The notes beneath the pieces are model-generated. The model had not been told where the DNA came from. It ran no database searches and saw only the letters and a program-made list of their open reading frames with translations. 64,000 bases of DNA from Pseudomonas putida (lineage in GTDB: Bacteria > Pseudomonadota > Gammaproteobacteria > Pseudomonadales > Pseudomonadaceae), in NCBI RefSeq assembly GCF_026625125.1, contig NZ_CP113097.1:4760001-4824000 (forward strand), in the 5' to 3' direction. Shown here one piece after another: positions 33,122-44,139 of this stretch (the stretch's first letter is position 1; each line of letters opens with the position of its first letter). A program made the position numbers and the translations under genes.

Positions 33122-33694
33122 ATGTTCAGCAAGAAAGCCCGCAATATTGCGCTGCTCGCGGTGATCGCCGCCCTGCTGGCGGCAATAGGCTACTGGAATG
33201 TCAGCCCCGAGAGCTTCCTCGACAAGCCGGTAGCTCAGGTCGACGAAAGCGCGATCGACTATTATGCGATCAACGCCCACAGCGTACAGTTCTTGCCAGA
33301 TGGCAAGCTGCAGTACGAAATGACCGCCGACAAGGTCGAACACCTCAAGGCCACCGAGGTCACACTGGTGACCACGCCCGACCTGCACATGTACCGGGGC
33401 ACCGAATACCCCTGGCACATCCAGAGCGTGCGCGCCGAGGTCAACCCGGACGGCACCGAGGTCGAGCTGATCGACAAGGTGCGCGTGGCCCGCACCGATG
33501 AGAAGCAGCGTGAAACCATCATTACCAGCTCACGCATGACCGTGTTCCCGCAGAAGCAATATGCGCAGACCGAGCAAGCCGTTAGAATCGACGGCGCCGG
33601 TGGCACAACTACGGGCAAAGGAATGAAAGCGTATTTGAAAGAAGGCAGGATGGACCTGCTCTCTAACGTAAGAGGACAGTATGAGGCTCGTTAA
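33122..33694 (+). CDS. lptC: LPS export protein LptC
   Basis: A bitopic inner-membrane protein of 190 residues with an N-terminal anchor (about 7-25) and a periplasmic beta-jellyroll that receives LPS from LptFG and passes it to LptA. The start at 33122 (MFSKKARNIALLAV) is chosen because the frame extends upstream over kdsC. It overlaps lptA by 14 bases. Confidence 0.92.
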   Translation: MFSKKARNIALLAVIAALLAAIGYWNVSPESFLDKPVAQVDESAIDYYAINAHSVQFLPDGKLQYEMTADKVEHLKATEVTLVTTPDLHMYRGTEYPWHIQSVRAEVNPDGTEVELIDKVRVARTDEKQRETIITSSRMTVFPQKQYAQTEQAVRIDGAGGTTTGKGMKAYLKEGRMDLLSNVRGQYEAR

Positions 33695-34205
33695 AACCCT
33701 CCCCCTTTTGCTCAGCCTGAGCGCAGCACTGGGAAGCGCGAGCGCCTTCGCCCTGCCGACCGACCGTGACCAGCCTATCCGCATCCAGGCCGACAACGCG
33801 CACCTGGACGACAAGCAAGGCGTAGCCACCTACACCGGTGACGTGATCATCACTCAGGGCTCGATGATGATCAAAGGCAATACCGTGACCATGACTCGCG
33901 CCGCCAACGGTGACATCGACGTGGTCACTTCGGTGGGCAACCTGGCTTATTTCGAGCAGCAACAGAGCGCTGCAAAGCCTGACAAGATGAAAGGCTGGGC
34001 TGTGACCATCCAGTATCAGGCGCAGAAGGACACAGTGATCCTCACCGACCGCGCCAAGGTCGAAAACGAAGGCAACACCACCGAAGGCGAAAAGATCGTC
34101 TACAACACCAAGTCCCAGGTTGCGACCGCCGGTCGCGGCGGCAACGTGACCCAGCCACGTCAGCGCATCGACATGGTGATCCAGCCGAAGAAGAAGGCCG
34201 AGTAA
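33681..34205 (+). CDS. lptA: Periplasmic LPS-bridging protein LptA
   Basis: 174 residues with a cleavable signal peptide (about 1-25, cleavage near ASAFA) and an OstA-like beta-jellyroll (DNAHLDDKQGVATYTGDV). LptA oligomers form the bridge to LptD in the outer membrane. Coupled to lptC by overlap and to lptB with no gap (TAAATG). Confidence 0.94.
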   Translation: MRLVKTLPLLLSLSAALGSASAFALPTDRDQPIRIQADNAHLDDKQGVATYTGDVIITQGSMMIKGNTVTMTRAANGDIDVVTSVGNLAYFEQQQSAAKPDKMKGWAVTIQYQAQKDTVILTDRAKVENEGNTTEGEKIVYNTKSQVATAGRGGNVTQPRQRIDMVIQPKKKAE

Positions 34206-34931
<726 letters not shown>

Positions 34932-35103
34932 TTCAGGACGCGCCTGGAGCACTGATTTAGCGCCTTGAATGGGCTTAAGTTGTTACAGTACTCTAGGCAA
35001 ACGCTACAATTTAAGGCATAAAACTTGCTTGAAATTGGCGCTCCGGCGCCCTCGTGTAGTGGATGGCGCATGCGCGCCGGCGAACAAGGTATTAGCCCCT
35101 GCC

Positions 35104-36597
35104 ATGAAACCATCGCTCGTCCTAAAAATGGGCCAGCAACTGACGATGACCCCGCAGTTGCAACAGGCCATCCGCCTACTCCAGCTCTCTACCCTGGACC
35201 TTCAGCAGGAAATCCAGGAAGCGCTGGAGTCCAATCCGATGCTCGAACGCCAGGAAGACGGCGAAGACTTCGACAACAGCGACCCGATGGCGGATAACGC
35301 CGAGAGCAAACCGGCCGCCGAAGCCCAGGACAACAGCTTTCAGGAAAGCACCGCCAGTGCCGAGAACCTGGAGGACGGTGAGTGGAACGAGCGCATCCCC
35401 AACGAGCTTCCGGTCGATACGGCCTGGGAAGACATCTACCAGACCAGCGCGAGCAGCCTGCCGAGCAACGATGACGACGAGTGGGACTTCACCACGCGCA
35501 CATCCGCCGGCGAAAGCCTGCAAAGCCACCTGCTGTGGCAACTGAACCTGGCACCGATGTCCGATACCGACCGCCTGATCGCCGTCACCCTTATCGACAG
35601 CATCAACGGCCAGGGTTACCTGGAAGACACGATCGAAGAGATCTGCGCCGGTTTCGATCCGGAGCTGGACATCGAACTGGACGAAGTCGAAGCGGTACTG
35701 CACCGTATCCAGCAGTTCGAGCCAGCAGGTGTCGGCGCACGCAACCTGGGCGAGTGCCTGTTGCTGCAACTGCGCCAACTCCCGGCCAACACACCGTGGA
35801 TGGCCGAGGCCAAACGCCTGGTCAGCGAGTTCATCGACCTGTTGGGCGGGCGCGACTACAGCCAGCTGATGCGCCGCATGAAGCTCAAGGAAGACGAACT
35901 GCGCCAGGTGATCGAGCTGGTTCAGAGCCTCAACCCGCGCCCAGGTTCGCAAATCGAGTCCAGTGAGCCGGAATACGTGGTGCCCGATGTAATCGTCCGC
36001 AAGGACAGTCATCGCTGGCTGGTCGAGCTGAACCAGGAAGCGATCCCGCGCCTGCGGGTCAATCCGCAATACGCCGGCTTCGTCCGCCGGGCCGACACCA
36101 GCGCCGACAACACCTTCATGCGCAATCAGTTGCAGGAAGCACGCTGGTTCATCAAGAGCCTGCAAAGCCGCAACGAAACGCTGATGAAAGTCGCCACGCA
36201 GATCGTCGAGCATCAGCGCGGCTTCCTCGACCACGGTGACGAGGCCATGAAACCGTTGGTGTTGCATGACATCGCCGAAGCCGTGGGCATGCACGAGTCG
36301 ACCATCTCGCGGGTGACCACCCAGAAGTTCATGCACACCCCACGCGGCATCTACGAACTGAAATACTTTTTCTCCAGCCACGTCAGCACCTCCGAAGGCG
36401 GAGAATGCTCGTCCACGGCAATCCGCGCGATCATCAAGAAACTGGTTGCGGCGGAAAATCAGAAAAAGCCATTGAGTGACAGCAAGATCGCTGGTTTACT
36501 GGAGGCACAAGGCATCCAGGTAGCCCGTCGCACCGTCGCCAAGTACCGCGAGTCCCTCGGCATCGCACCGTCGAGTGAGCGCAAGCGACTGATGTAG
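35104..36597 (+). CDS. rpoN: RNA polymerase sigma-54 factor
   Basis: 497 residues from ATG 35104 ([17 protein letters not shown]); the frame is open upstream without family sequence. Region I (about 1-50) is Gln/Leu-rich and receives activator input; region II is acidic (about 55-120); region III has the core-binding and helix-turn-helix parts. The RpoN box [10 protein letters not shown] is at 474-483. It directs -24/-12 promoters such as the one proposed for gcvH here, and heads the hpf-ptsN-rapZ-ptsO group. Confidence 0.97.
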   Translation: MKPSLVLKMGQQLTMTPQLQQAIRLLQLSTLDLQQEIQEALESNPMLERQEDGEDFDNSDPMADNAESKPAAEAQDNSFQESTASAENLEDGEWNERIPNELPVDTAWEDIYQTSASSLPSNDDDEWDFTTRTSAGESLQSHLLWQLNLAPMSDTDRLIAVTLIDSINGQGYLEDTIEEICAGFDPELDIELDEVEAVLHRIQQFEPAGVGARNLGECLLLQLRQLPANTPWMAEAKRLVSEFIDLLGGRDYSQLMRRMKLKEDELRQVIELVQSLNPRPGSQIESSEPEYVVPDVIVRKDSHRWLVELNQEAIPRLRVNPQYAGFVRRADTSADNTFMRNQLQEARWFIKSLQSRNETLMKVATQIVEHQRGFLDHGDEAMKPLVLHDIAEAVGMHESTISRVTTQKFMHTPRGIYELKYFFSSHVSTSEGGECSSTAIRAIIKKLVAAENQKKPLSDSKIAGLLEAQGIQVARRTVAKYRESLGIAPSSERKRLM

Positions 36598-36676
36598 CGC
36601 CTGAGATATGCCACAGCGTTTGTGGGGCAGGTGCAAGACCTGCCTCTTTATGCACGGGCAACAAAGGAGAAGCTGT

Positions 36677-36985
36677 ATGCAAGTCAATATCAGTGGACAG
36701 CATGTAGAAGTCACCCAGCCGCTGCGCGATTACGTGCTTGAAAAGCTCGCCCGGGTGGAAAGTCACTTCGACAAGATCACTAACGTGCAGGTCATCATGA
36801 AGGTCGAGAAGCTGCAGCAGAAGGTCGAAGCGACCCTGCAGATTCCTGGCTCAGAAGTGGTTGCCAACGCCGAACACGAAGACATGTATGCAGCGATCGA
36901 TGCCTTGGCCGACAAGCTCGACCGCCAACTGAAAAAACACAAGGAAAAACAGCAAAGTCTGCTGCAAGGTGCAGCTGCCCGCTGA
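36677..36985 (+). CDS. hpf: Ribosome hibernation promoting factor (short HPF)
   Basis: 102 residues from ATG 36677 behind AAAGGAG. Short HPF/YfiA-type protein (MQVNISGQHVEVTQPLRDYV...) that binds the 30S subunit and stores inactive ribosomes, a role known for the family. The rpoN-hpf-ptsN order is widely conserved. Confidence 0.94.
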   Translation: MQVNISGQHVEVTQPLRDYVLEKLARVESHFDKITNVQVIMKVEKLQQKVEATLQIPGSEVVANAEHEDMYAAIDALADKLDRQLKKHKEKQQSLLQGAAAR

Positions 36986-36996
36986 TCCCCTCATCC

Positions 36997-37476
36997 ATGA
37001 TCCGACTTGAAACCATCCTGACCCCCGACCGTTCCTTGGTGAACGTGTCGGGTGGCAGTAAGAAGCGCGCTTTGGAAAAAGTCGCCAACCTGATTGCCAA
37101 TCAAAAAACCGAGCTGAAGATGCCCGAGCTGGAGATGCAAGACGTCTTCGAAAAGCTGATCGCTCGTGAAAAGCTCGGCTCCACAGGCTTCGGCAATGGG
37201 ATCGCCATACCTCACTGCCGCCTCGCAGGCTGCACTTCGCCCGTTAGCGCACTGCTGCACCTGGATGCTCCGATCGACTATGACGCCATCGATGGCGCGC
37301 CTGTCGACCTGCTGTTCGTCCTGCTGGTGCCGGAGGCTGCCACCGACGCCCATCTGGAACTGCTGCGCCAGATCGCCAGCATGCTGGATCGCAAGGAAGT
37401 TCGCGAGCGCCTGCGTGCCGCCAACAGCAGCGAGGCCCTGTACCAGGTAGTCCTGGACGCACAGAACGAGCACTGA
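36997..37476 (+). CDS. ptsN: Nitrogen-PTS EIIA component
   Basis: A 159-residue PTS EIIA-type domain that takes phosphate from NPr. The phospho-His is H73 in GIAIPHCRL. Regulatory roles (carbon/nitrogen signals, potassium, pyruvate dehydrogenase) come from the literature on the family. It starts 11 bases after hpf with a weak ribosome site. Confidence 0.95.
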   Translation: MIRLETILTPDRSLVNVSGGSKKRALEKVANLIANQKTELKMPELEMQDVFEKLIAREKLGSTGFGNGIAIPHCRLAGCTSPVSALLHLDAPIDYDAIDGAPVDLLFVLLVPEAATDAHLELLRQIASMLDRKEVRERLRAANSSEALYQVVLDAQNEH

Positions 37477-37478
37477 AC

Positions 37479-38333
37479 ATGCGCCTGATCATCGTCAGCG
37501 GCCGGTCCGGCTCCGGCAAGAGTACCGCCCTCGACGTGCTGGAAGACAACGGCTTTTACTGTATCGATAACCTCCCTGCCGGCTTGCTGCCGCAGTTGGC
37601 GGAAAACGCGTTGATCCATACAGAATTGCTGCAGCCGAAAGTGGCAGTGTCCATCGATGCCCGCAACCTGCCAAGCCACCTGTCACGCTTCCCCGAATTG
37701 CTCGCCGAAGCGCGTGGCCGGCATATCCAGTGCGATGTGCTGTTTCTCGATGCCGACGAGGACACGCTGCTCAAGCGCTTCTCCGAAACACGCCGGCGCC
37801 ATCCGCTGACGAATGCGGATCGCTCACTGGCCGAAGCGATCCGCGTTGAAAGCGAATTGCTGGGGCCAATCTCCGATCTTGCCGACCTGAAGATCGACAC
37901 CACCAGCCTCAACCTTTACCAGCTGCGCGACTCGATCAAGTTGCGCCTGCTCAATCAGCCTGAGCCGGGCACCGCATTCCTGGTCGAATCGTTCGGCTTC
38001 AAGCGTGGCATGCCGGTCGATGCAGACCTGGTTTTCGATGTGCGCTGCCTGCCGAACCCATACTGGAAGCCCGAACTGCGTGAGCATTCCGGCCTGGATC
38101 AGCCGGTTATCGATTACCTTGCCGCGCAGCCGGATGTCGAAGAGATGTTTACCGACATCTCGACCTACCTGCTCAAGTGGCTGCCCCGCTTCGCTGCCAG
38201 CAACCGCGCCTATGTCACCATCGCCATTGGCTGCACAGGCGGCCACCACCGCTCGGTGTACCTCACCGAGCGCCTCGGCCAACTGTTGCAACAGTCCCTG
38301 AAAAACGTCCAGGTCCGCCACCGCGACCTCTAG
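37479..38333 (+). CDS. rapZ: RNase adapter protein RapZ (YvcJ family)
   Basis: 284 residues. The N-terminal P-loop GRSGSGKST is at 8-16. The C-terminal domain has [17 protein letters not shown], linked in E. coli to GlcN6P and RNA binding. In enterobacteria RapZ controls GlmS through sRNAs; in Pseudomonas the target is uncertain. It starts 2 bases after ptsN. Confidence 0.94.
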   Translation: MRLIIVSGRSGSGKSTALDVLEDNGFYCIDNLPAGLLPQLAENALIHTELLQPKVAVSIDARNLPSHLSRFPELLAEARGRHIQCDVLFLDADEDTLLKRFSETRRRHPLTNADRSLAEAIRVESELLGPISDLADLKIDTTSLNLYQLRDSIKLRLLNQPEPGTAFLVESFGFKRGMPVDADLVFDVRCLPNPYWKPELREHSGLDQPVIDYLAAQPDVEEMFTDISTYLLKWLPRFAASNRAYVTIAIGCTGGHHRSVYLTERLGQLLQQSLKNVQVRHRDL

Positions 38334-38353
38334 CCCACAGGATCAGCACCACG

Positions 38354-38626
38354 ATGCCCGCCCGCGAAATCACCATCATCAACAAGCTGGGCCTGCATGC
38401 CCGGGCGGCCGCCAAGTTCGTCGGCGTGGCCGGGCGCTTCCCCTGCCAGGTGCGGGTGGGCCGCGCACCAGACAAGCTGGTGGACGGCAAGAGCATCATG
38501 GCCGTGATGATGTTGGCGGCAGGCAAAGGCACCCAGGTGCACCTGCACACTGAAGGCGAGCAGGACGACGACGCGCTGGAAGCGCTGGTAGCCCTGATCA
38601 ACAACTACTTCGACGAAGGCGAATAA
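38354..38626 (+). CDS. ptsO: Nitrogen-PTS phosphocarrier NPr
   Basis: A 90-residue HPr-like protein from ATG 38354. The phosphorylated His is H15 in NKLGLHARAAAKFV; the Ser region GKSIMAVMML is also conserved. It carries phosphate from EI-Ntr (PtsP, not in the window) to PtsN. It ends the rpoN cluster. Confidence 0.94.
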   Translation: MPAREITIINKLGLHARAAAKFVGVAGRFPCQVRVGRAPDKLVDGKSIMAVMMLAAGKGTQVHLHTEGEQDDDALEALVALINNYFDEGE

Positions 38627-38641
38627 GCCGCTAACTCCAGG

Positions 38642-38714
38642 CTGGCCTCATCGCTGGCAAGCCGACGCCCTCATCGTGGACTGCCGATTCGGGGGGCCGG
38701 CTTACCGGTGACAG
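38642..38714. repeat. Degenerate inverted REP pair
   Basis: CATCGCTGGCAAGCCGACGC and GGGCCGGCTTACCGGTGACA are diverged REP arms facing each other, with several mismatches to the other copies in the window. It lies between convergent ptsO and the ZIP gene. Confidence 0.6.
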
Positions 38715-38730
38715 AGCAGTTGATGCCAAT

Positions 38731-39639
38731 TCAAGACATCGCCGTGTCCATCACCATCATCAAGCAAAAACCGACGCACAGGCCGACGCTGGCCAAACGG
38801 TGATGCCCATTGCTGCGCGACTCGGGGATGATTTCCTGGGTCACCACCAGCAGCATGGCCCCGGCCGCACAGGCCAGGCCCAACGGTAACAGCAGCTCGG
38901 CGACATTCACCAGCCAGGCACAGACCACCGCTGCCAGTGGTTCCACCAACCCCGACGCCGCACCGATCAGAAACGCCTTGAACCGAGGCATCCCCGCCCC
39001 CGCCAGCACCAGCGCAATGACCAACCCTTCGGGAACATCCTGCAAGGCAATGCCCATGGCGAGGCTGTCAGCATCGGTCATGCCGCCACCGGCCGACACG
39101 CCGATGGCCATGCCTTCGGGGATGTTGTGAGCGATGATCGCGATCACGAACAGCCAGATCCGCGCTGCAATCACCGGTTGGTTCCCGGTGCCGACCAACG
39201 CCTCGGGCGAAGCACCGGACACTTTCAGATCGACGACGAACAGGCACATCGCACCGAACAACAGGCCGAAGCTGACCAGGCCACCCGCCCCCCAGGGGCT
39301 GAATCCGATGGACTGAGCGGCATCCAGGCCAGGAATGATCAGCGAGAACGCCGTCGCCGCCAGCATCACACCGGCACCGAAACCCAACAAGGTATCGGCC
39401 AGGGCCACCGGCATATTACGAATCACCAGCACCGGCACTGCGCCCAGCGCTGTTCCCAGCGCGCACACTGCGCCGCCCTCGAGGGCGCGCAACATGCGCG
39501 GATCCAGGTCCAGCCAGGCGATGCCCCGGGCCACCAGCAGGGCCGTGCCAACCAGGAGCAGCACAGTACCCAGTGCCAGCCGGAACAGGCGCACACTACT
39601 GACAGACATCACCTCTGAACGCATACCGGTCCGACTCAT
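38731..39639 (-). CDS. ZIP-family divalent metal transporter (GufA-like)
   Basis: A 302-residue membrane protein with about eight hydrophobic segments. The two metal-site motifs are [10 protein letters not shown] and [15 protein letters not shown] proteins import Zn, Mn or Fe; the sequence does not fix which. The start overlaps the sodA stop (ATGA), so it is probably translated from the Fur-box-led fagA-fumC-orfX-sodA transcript. A later in-frame Met (39609) is an alternative start. Confidence 0.88.
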   Translation of the reverse strand: MSRTGMRSEVMSVSSVRLFRLALGTVLLLVGTALLVARGIAWLDLDPRMLRALEGGAVCALGTALGAVPVLVIRNMPVALADTLLGFGAGVMLAATAFSLIIPGLDAAQSIGFSPWGAGGLVSFGLLFGAMCLFVVDLKVSGASPEALVGTGNQPVIAARIWLFVIAIIAHNIPEGMAIGVSAGGGMTDADSLAMGIALQDVPEGLVIALVLAGAGMPRFKAFLIGAASGLVEPLAAVVCAWLVNVAELLLPLGLACAAGAMLLVVTQEIIPESRSNGHHRLASVGLCVGFCLMMVMDTAMS

Positions 39640-40247
39640 TGGCTGGCTTCGATATAACGACGTTCCACTTCGGCCCAGTCAATTACGTTGTAGAAAGCCC
39701 CAATGTATTCCGGGCGACGGTTCTGGTACTTCAAGTAGTAGGCATGCTCCCACACATCCAGGCCGAGGATCGGTGTGTTGCCATGCATCAGCGGGCTGTC
39801 CTGGTTGCCGCTGCTCTCCACCACGAGTTTCTGTTCACCATTCACGCTGAGCCAGGCCCAGCCGCTGCCGAAGCGGGTCAGCGCGGCTTTGGTGAAGGCC
39901 TCCTTGAACGCCTCGAAACCACCCAGCTCAGCCTCGATGGCCTTGGCCACCAAGCCCTGTGGCTGGCCGCCGCCCTTGGGCGACATGACTTTCCAGAACA
40001 GCGAATGGTTGGCGTGACCACCGCCATGGTTGGTCACCGCCCCTCGCAGGTTTTCCGGTAGCTGTTTGACCGCAGCAACCAGCTTCTCAACCGGCCAGTC
40101 AGCCCACTGGGTACCTTCGACCGCAGCATTGAGGCCGTTGACGTAAGTCTGGTGGTGCTTGGTGTGGTGTATCTCCATGGTCTGGGTATCGATATGCGGT
40201 TCCAGCGCATCGTAGGCATAGGGCAAAGCAGGCAAGGTATGAGACAT
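39636..40247 (-). CDS. sodA: Superoxide dismutase, manganese type
   Basis: 203 residues from ATG 40247. Metal ligands are H27, H81 ([10 protein letters not shown]), D164 and H168 ([12 protein letters not shown]). Gly77 and Gln149 (SSGNQDSPL) are the positions that mark Mn rather than Fe enzymes. It is one base after orfX in the operon fagA-fumC-orfX-sodA, which in P. aeruginosa is Fur-repressed; Mn-SOD replaces Fe-SOD when iron is short. Confidence 0.94.
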   Translation of the reverse strand: MSHTLPALPYAYDALEPHIDTQTMEIHHTKHHQTYVNGLNAAVEGTQWADWPVEKLVAAVKQLPENLRGAVTNHGGGHANHSLFWKVMSPKGGGQPQGLVAKAIEAELGGFEAFKEAFTKAALTRFGSGWAWLSVNGEQKLVVESSGNQDSPLMHGNTPILGLDVWEHAYYLKYQNRRPEYIGAFYNVIDWAEVERRYIEASQ

Positions 40248-40248
40248 A

Positions 40249-40710
40249 TCAATGGATTCCGTAAGCGGGGGTTGGGGGCGGCAGGTCCGTCTGGGCAGCC
40301 AGTCCACTGGCCAAGGGCGAACGGCGATAGAGCAGGCGCTCGGCGCGCGGGTACTGCCCGTACTCGGCAATGAAGCTCAGCAATTGGGTGTAGGTGCGCC
40401 CGCTGTGGCGCAGCGCGGCATCACGCAGCGCCTGCGGCAGGCGCGCTTCCTGGCTGGCCTGGAGCAGACGCTGGTGAATGGCGCACAGGTAGTCGGCGCT
40501 CTCATGCGGCTGGTTCAGGCGCAGGTGCAGGTCGGCCAGGTTGTGGTGGGCAATGACCAAAGCGGCCACTGCTTCGTCGACGTCATGCCAGCGCTCGAAC
40601 AGCACCTGGGCCAGCGCCAGGGCTTGCAGGTACAGTTCCCGGGCATCGACCAGCTCGCCCTGGTCGAACAGCCGGTTGGCGGCCTCGGTGGTTCGTTTCC
40701 AGTGCTGCAT
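40249..40710 (-). CDS. Conserved protein of unknown function (OrfX of the fumC-sodA operon)
   Basis: A 153-residue soluble protein with a strong AGGAGG site. Rich in helix-forming Ala, Leu and Glu ([19 protein letters not shown]...), with the spacing of a TPR-like repeat over about 10-90. No signal peptide. P. aeruginosa has an unnamed gene (orfX) in the same place. Function unknown; operon position suggests a role under iron limitation. Confidence 0.75.
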   Translation of the reverse strand: MQHWKRTTEAANRLFDQGELVDARELYLQALALAQVLFERWHDVDEAVAALVIAHHNLADLHLRLNQPHESADYLCAIHQRLLQASQEARLPQALRDAALRHSGRTYTQLLSFIAEYGQYPRAERLLYRRSPLASGLAAQTDLPPPTPAYGIH

Positions 40711-40737
40711 GACAGGCCTCCTGGGCGCTGACGCGGG

Positions 40738-42117
40738 TCAGATGCCCCCAGCGGTGAGTTTTTCCGGGTCCAGCAGCGCTTCGAGCTGATCGCGCGACAG
40801 GTCGGTATGCTCCAGCGCCACGTCGATGATCGGCCGGCCCTGCTTGTACGCGGTCTTGGCGATCTCGGCGGCCTTGAGGTAGCCGATGATCGGGTTCAGG
40901 GCGGTGACCAGGATCGGGTTGCGTGCCAGGGCTTCCTTGAGCTTGCCCTCATTGACCTTGAAGCTGGCGATGGCCTGGTCGGCCAGCAGGCGGCTGGCGT
41001 TGGCCATCAGCTCGATGCTCTCCAGCAGGTTGCGGGCTATCACCGGCAGCATCACGTTGAGTTCGAAGTTGCCCGACTGGCCGGCAATGGCGATGGTCGC
41101 GTCGTTGCCGATCACCTGGGCGGCGACCATGGCGGTGGCTTCCGGGATAACCGGGTTGACCTTGCCCGGCATGATCGAGGAGCCAGGCTGCAGGGCTTGG
41201 AGTTCGATCTCACCGAGGCCTGCGAGCGGCCCGGAATTCATCCAGCGCAGGTCGTTGGCGATTTTCATCAGTGCCACGGCAGTGGTTTTGAGCTGGCCGG
41301 ACAGCGCCACCGCGGTGTCCTGGGAGCCGATCAGGGCGAACAGGTTCTGGCCGGGGGTGAACTCGACCTGGGTGAGGCCGCTCAGCTGGCGAGCGAAGCC
41401 TACGGCGAATTGCGGGTGGGCGTTGATCCCGGTGCCCACGGCAGTGCCACCCTGGGCCAGGGCCTGCAGGCACGGCAGGGTCGCTTCGATATGCGCCTTG
41501 GCGCCATTGATCTGGGCCGCCCAGCCATCGAGCACCTGGCTCATGCGCACCGGCATGGCATCCATCAGGTGGGTACGGCCAGTCTTCACGTACTGATGCA
41601 CTTGCACCGACTTGGCCTCGATCACCTGAACCAGGTGAGCCAGGGCGGGCAGCAACTGCTCATGCAGCGCCAGTGCAGCGCTGACGTGAATGGTGGTCGG
41701 GATGATGTCGTTGCTGCTCTGGCCGCAGTTGACATGGTCGTTGGCATTGACCGGCTCACCGAGCAGGCGGCTGGCCAGCGTGGCGATCACCTCGTTGGCA
41801 TTCATGTTCGAGCTGGTGCCGGAGCCGGTCTGGTACACGTCCACCGGGAAGTGCTGGATGAAGTCTTCGGCGAGCAGTTGCTCGACCGCCTTGACGATGG
41901 CTTGGCCCTGGGCGGCAGAAATCTGCTCCAGCTCGATGTTGGCCTTGGCGGCAGCCGCCTTGGCCAACAGCAGGGCACGAATGAACTGGGCCGGCATACG
42001 CTGGCCGCTGATCGGGAAGTTGTCGACCGCGCGCTGGGTCTGGGCGCCATACAGGGCCTGGGCCGGCACCTGCAATTCACCCATGCTGTCACGCTCGATA
42101 CGGGTATCACTCATCAT
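40738..42117 (-). CDS. fumC: Fumarate hydratase class II (iron-free)
   Basis: A 459-residue enzyme of the TCA cycle converting fumarate and malate; class II needs no Fe-S cluster. Signature GSSIMPGKVN is at 312-321, with the catalytic Ser in the SS pair. TGSGTSSNMNANEV and the HVNCGQSSND regions form the active site. Located between fagA and orfX behind a Fur box, it would keep the cycle running when iron is scarce. Confidence 0.95.
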   Translation of the reverse strand: MMSDTRIERDSMGELQVPAQALYGAQTQRAVDNFPISGQRMPAQFIRALLLAKAAAAKANIELEQISAAQGQAIVKAVEQLLAEDFIQHFPVDVYQTGSGTSSNMNANEVIATLASRLLGEPVNANDHVNCGQSSNDIIPTTIHVSAALALHEQLLPALAHLVQVIEAKSVQVHQYVKTGRTHLMDAMPVRMSQVLDGWAAQINGAKAHIEATLPCLQALAQGGTAVGTGINAHPQFAVGFARQLSGLTQVEFTPGQNLFALIGSQDTAVALSGQLKTTAVALMKIANDLRWMNSGPLAGLGEIELQALQPGSSIMPGKVNPVIPEATAMVAAQVIGNDATIAIAGQSGNFELNVMLPVIARNLLESIELMANASRLLADQAIASFKVNEGKLKEALARNPILVTALNPIIGYLKAAEIAKTAYKQGRPIIDVALEHTDLSRDQLEALLDPEKLTAGGI

Positions 42118-42508
42118 CAGATCCTTGCATCAGTTCATCGGGGGAAATGGACGGCAGCAACCGGCAGTTGGCCAGTTGCAGGGCGTAGGGTTGCCAGCGC
42201 TGGTTCTGTTCGCGGCGGTCGAGCTTGCGCAGCTCAAGCAGGGGGCGCCAGGCCTGATCCAGGCACTGGCAACGCCAATGCCATGGCAACATGCGATCGC
42301 AGGCGGTATCCAGCAGCAGGCGGAACGAGGTCAGCGCTACGGTCCATGGCGAGGTGTCCGTGCAGCACGCCAGGTAGCGGCCTTCGGCCAGATAGTGCTC
42401 GATCAGGCGCGGCTCGTCGGGCTCGAGCGCGCAGCGGATGCGCCGGCTGAGCCAGCGCCAGTTTTCCAGGTAAGGCAATTCGCGCAGGACGGGTTTCATG
42501 AACATCAT
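42107..42508 (-). CDS. fagA: FagA-like protein (Fur-associated gene A)
   Basis: About 133 residues; several starts are possible (GTG 42511, ATG 42508, 42505, 42499). Trp-, Arg- and Leu-rich, with several Cys (AEGRYLACCTD, WHWRCQCLDQAW). Function unknown; the name follows the P. aeruginosa fagA-fumC-orfX-sodA order. It overlaps fumC by 11 bases and starts about 15 bases after a Fur box. Confidence 0.75.
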   Translation of the reverse strand: MMFMKPVLRELPYLENWRWLSRRIRCALEPDEPRLIEHYLAEGRYLACCTDTSPWTVALTSFRLLLDTACDRMLPWHWRCQCLDQAWRPLLELRKLDRREQNQRWQPYALQLANCRLLPSISPDELMQGSDDE

Positions 42509-42522
42509 CACCGGAGCTCTTG

Positions 42523-42541
42523 GGTAATGATATTCATTATT
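42523..42541. promoter_or_regulatory. Fur box of the fagA-fumC-orfX-sodA operon
   Basis: GGTAATGATATTCATTATT matches the 19-base consensus GATAATGATAATCATTATC at 16 positions. A further AATGATAA follows on the right, which may extend binding. It lies 15-33 bases upstream of fagA, over the likely promoter. Confidence 0.88.
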
Positions 42542-42582
42542 AAATGATAAACGTAATCACTTCAAGCACGGATTGAGCAAAT

Positions 42583-42608
42583 AAAAAACCCGGCGCAGGG
42601 CCGGGTTT
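42583..42608 (-). terminator. Terminator of pmbA
   Basis: A 9-base stem AAACCCGGC/GCCGGGTTT with a 5-base loop. On the minus strand it ends in TTTTTT. It lies just downstream of pmbA. Confidence 0.88.
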
Positions 42609-42636
42609 CGAGGTTATCGCTCAGCGCTTCAGGGTT

Positions 42637-43983
42637 TCAGCTACCCGCAACGGTCATCCTCTCGATCAACACCGAGCCCGTATGAATATTGCTGCGGGTT
42701 TCAAGATCACTGCCAATCGCGACAATCTGCTGGAACATGTCCTTCATGTTGCCGGCAATCGTCACTTCCTGCACCGCATGCTGAATCTCGCCATTCTCGA
42801 CCCAGAAGCCTGCAGCACCCCGCGAGTAGTCGCCTGTGACCATGTTCAGGCCATGGCCCATCAGCTCGGTCACCAGCAAACCGCGCCCCATGCGGCGGAT
42901 CAGGGCCGCCTGGTCTTCGATGCCATGGGTGACGTACAGGTTGTGCACACCCCCGGAGTTGGCCGTACTTGGCAAGCCGAGCTTGCGACCGGAATAGGTA
43001 CCCAGCAGGTAAGACACCAGCTCCCCTTTGTCGACGAACGGCTTGGCATAGGTCGCCAGGCCATCACCGTCGAACGCCGCGCTGCCAAGGGCACGCGGAA
43101 TATGCGGGCGCTCATCCAGCGTCAGCCAGCTGGGGAACAGCCGCTGGCCAAGGGCACCATCGAGGAACGACGACTTGCGGTACAGGTTGCCACCCGAGAT
43201 GGCCGACAGAAAGCTGCCGAACAGGCCACCGGCCAGCTCGGCGGAGAACAGCACCGGCACTTCGCATGTCTTGACCGGACGCGCACCGAGCCGGCTGGCT
43301 GCGCGCTGTGCAGCGCGCTGGCCAATGCTGCGCGGGTCGGCCAACAGGTGGCCCTGGCGGTTGACGTCGTACCAGTAATCACGCTGCATCTGGCCTTCAC
43401 CTTCAGCGATCATCACGCAGCTCAGGCTGTGCCGGGTCGATGCGTAACCGCCGATGAAGCCATGGCTGTTGCCATAGACACGGCAGCCCTGGTGGGTATT
43501 GAGGGTGGTGCCATCGGCGTTGAGAATGCGCGGATCAGCGTCGAATGCCGCCGCCTCGCAGGCCAGGGCCATCTCGATGGCTTTCTCGGGCTCCAGATCC
43601 CAGTCATGGTAAAGGTCCAGGTCCGGAATCTCGCGCGCCATCAATGCCGCATCAGCCAGCCCCGAGCAATCGTCTTCGGAGGTGTGCCTGGCAATGGCCA
43701 GGGCGGCGGCAACGGTTTCGCGAATGGCCTCAGGGCCACTGGCCGAGGTGCTGGCCGAGCCCTTGCGCTGGCCGACATAGAGGGTGATGCCAAAGCCCTG
43801 GTCGCGGTTGAACTCTACCGTCTCGACCTCACGCTGGCGCACCGTGGTGGACAAGCCCTGCTCCAGCGATACCGCCACTTCACAGGCGCTGGCACCCTGC
43901 CGGCGCGCCTCGGCGATGATCGCTTCGACCTGCTCCTGCAATGCTGGCAGGTCCTTGGGGCCTACGCTCTGGACTGCACTCAT
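42637..43983 (-). CDS. pmbA: Metalloprotease subunit PmbA (TldE)
   Basis: 448 residues from ATG 43983, which follows GGAG; an in-frame GTG at 43995 is less likely. Inactive-site partner of TldD in the TldD/E protease that processes microcin B17 and the CcdA antitoxin in E. coli; it lacks HExxH. The tldD gene is 0.7 kb further on with yjgA in between on the other strand. Confidence 0.94.
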   Translation of the reverse strand: MSAVQSVGPKDLPALQEQVEAIIAEARRQGASACEVAVSLEQGLSTTVRQREVETVEFNRDQGFGITLYVGQRKGSASTSASGPEAIRETVAAALAIARHTSEDDCSGLADAALMAREIPDLDLYHDWDLEPEKAIEMALACEAAAFDADPRILNADGTTLNTHQGCRVYGNSHGFIGGYASTRHSLSCVMIAEGEGQMQRDYWYDVNRQGHLLADPRSIGQRAAQRAASRLGARPVKTCEVPVLFSAELAGGLFGSFLSAISGGNLYRKSSFLDGALGQRLFPSWLTLDERPHIPRALGSAAFDGDGLATYAKPFVDKGELVSYLLGTYSGRKLGLPSTANSGGVHNLYVTHGIEDQAALIRRMGRGLLVTELMGHGLNMVTGDYSRGAAGFWVENGEIQHAVQEVTIAGNMKDMFQQIVAIGSDLETRSNIHTGSVLIERMTVAGS

Positions 43984-44139
43984 GGTTTTCTCCACTCAAA
44001 TTCTGCATTCGGCGAGGGTCATTCTACGACCGGGCCGGACAAGCGGCCCCCGGGTGGTTATCATGGCGGCAATTTCTATGCCTTCTACGAAAAGTGCCTG
44101 CGCGGCGACTTTTCATACAACTCAAGCGGACTGCGCACC

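Noticed and set aside
34969..35103. N-terminal extension of RpoN (45 codons)
   Set aside because: Not family sequence; [17 protein letters not shown] at 35104 is the conserved start.
42682..44139. Plus-strand frame continuous with darP, giving 659 codons
   Set aside because: The first 486 codons are antisense to pmbA; only the part from 44140 matches the YjgA/DarP family.
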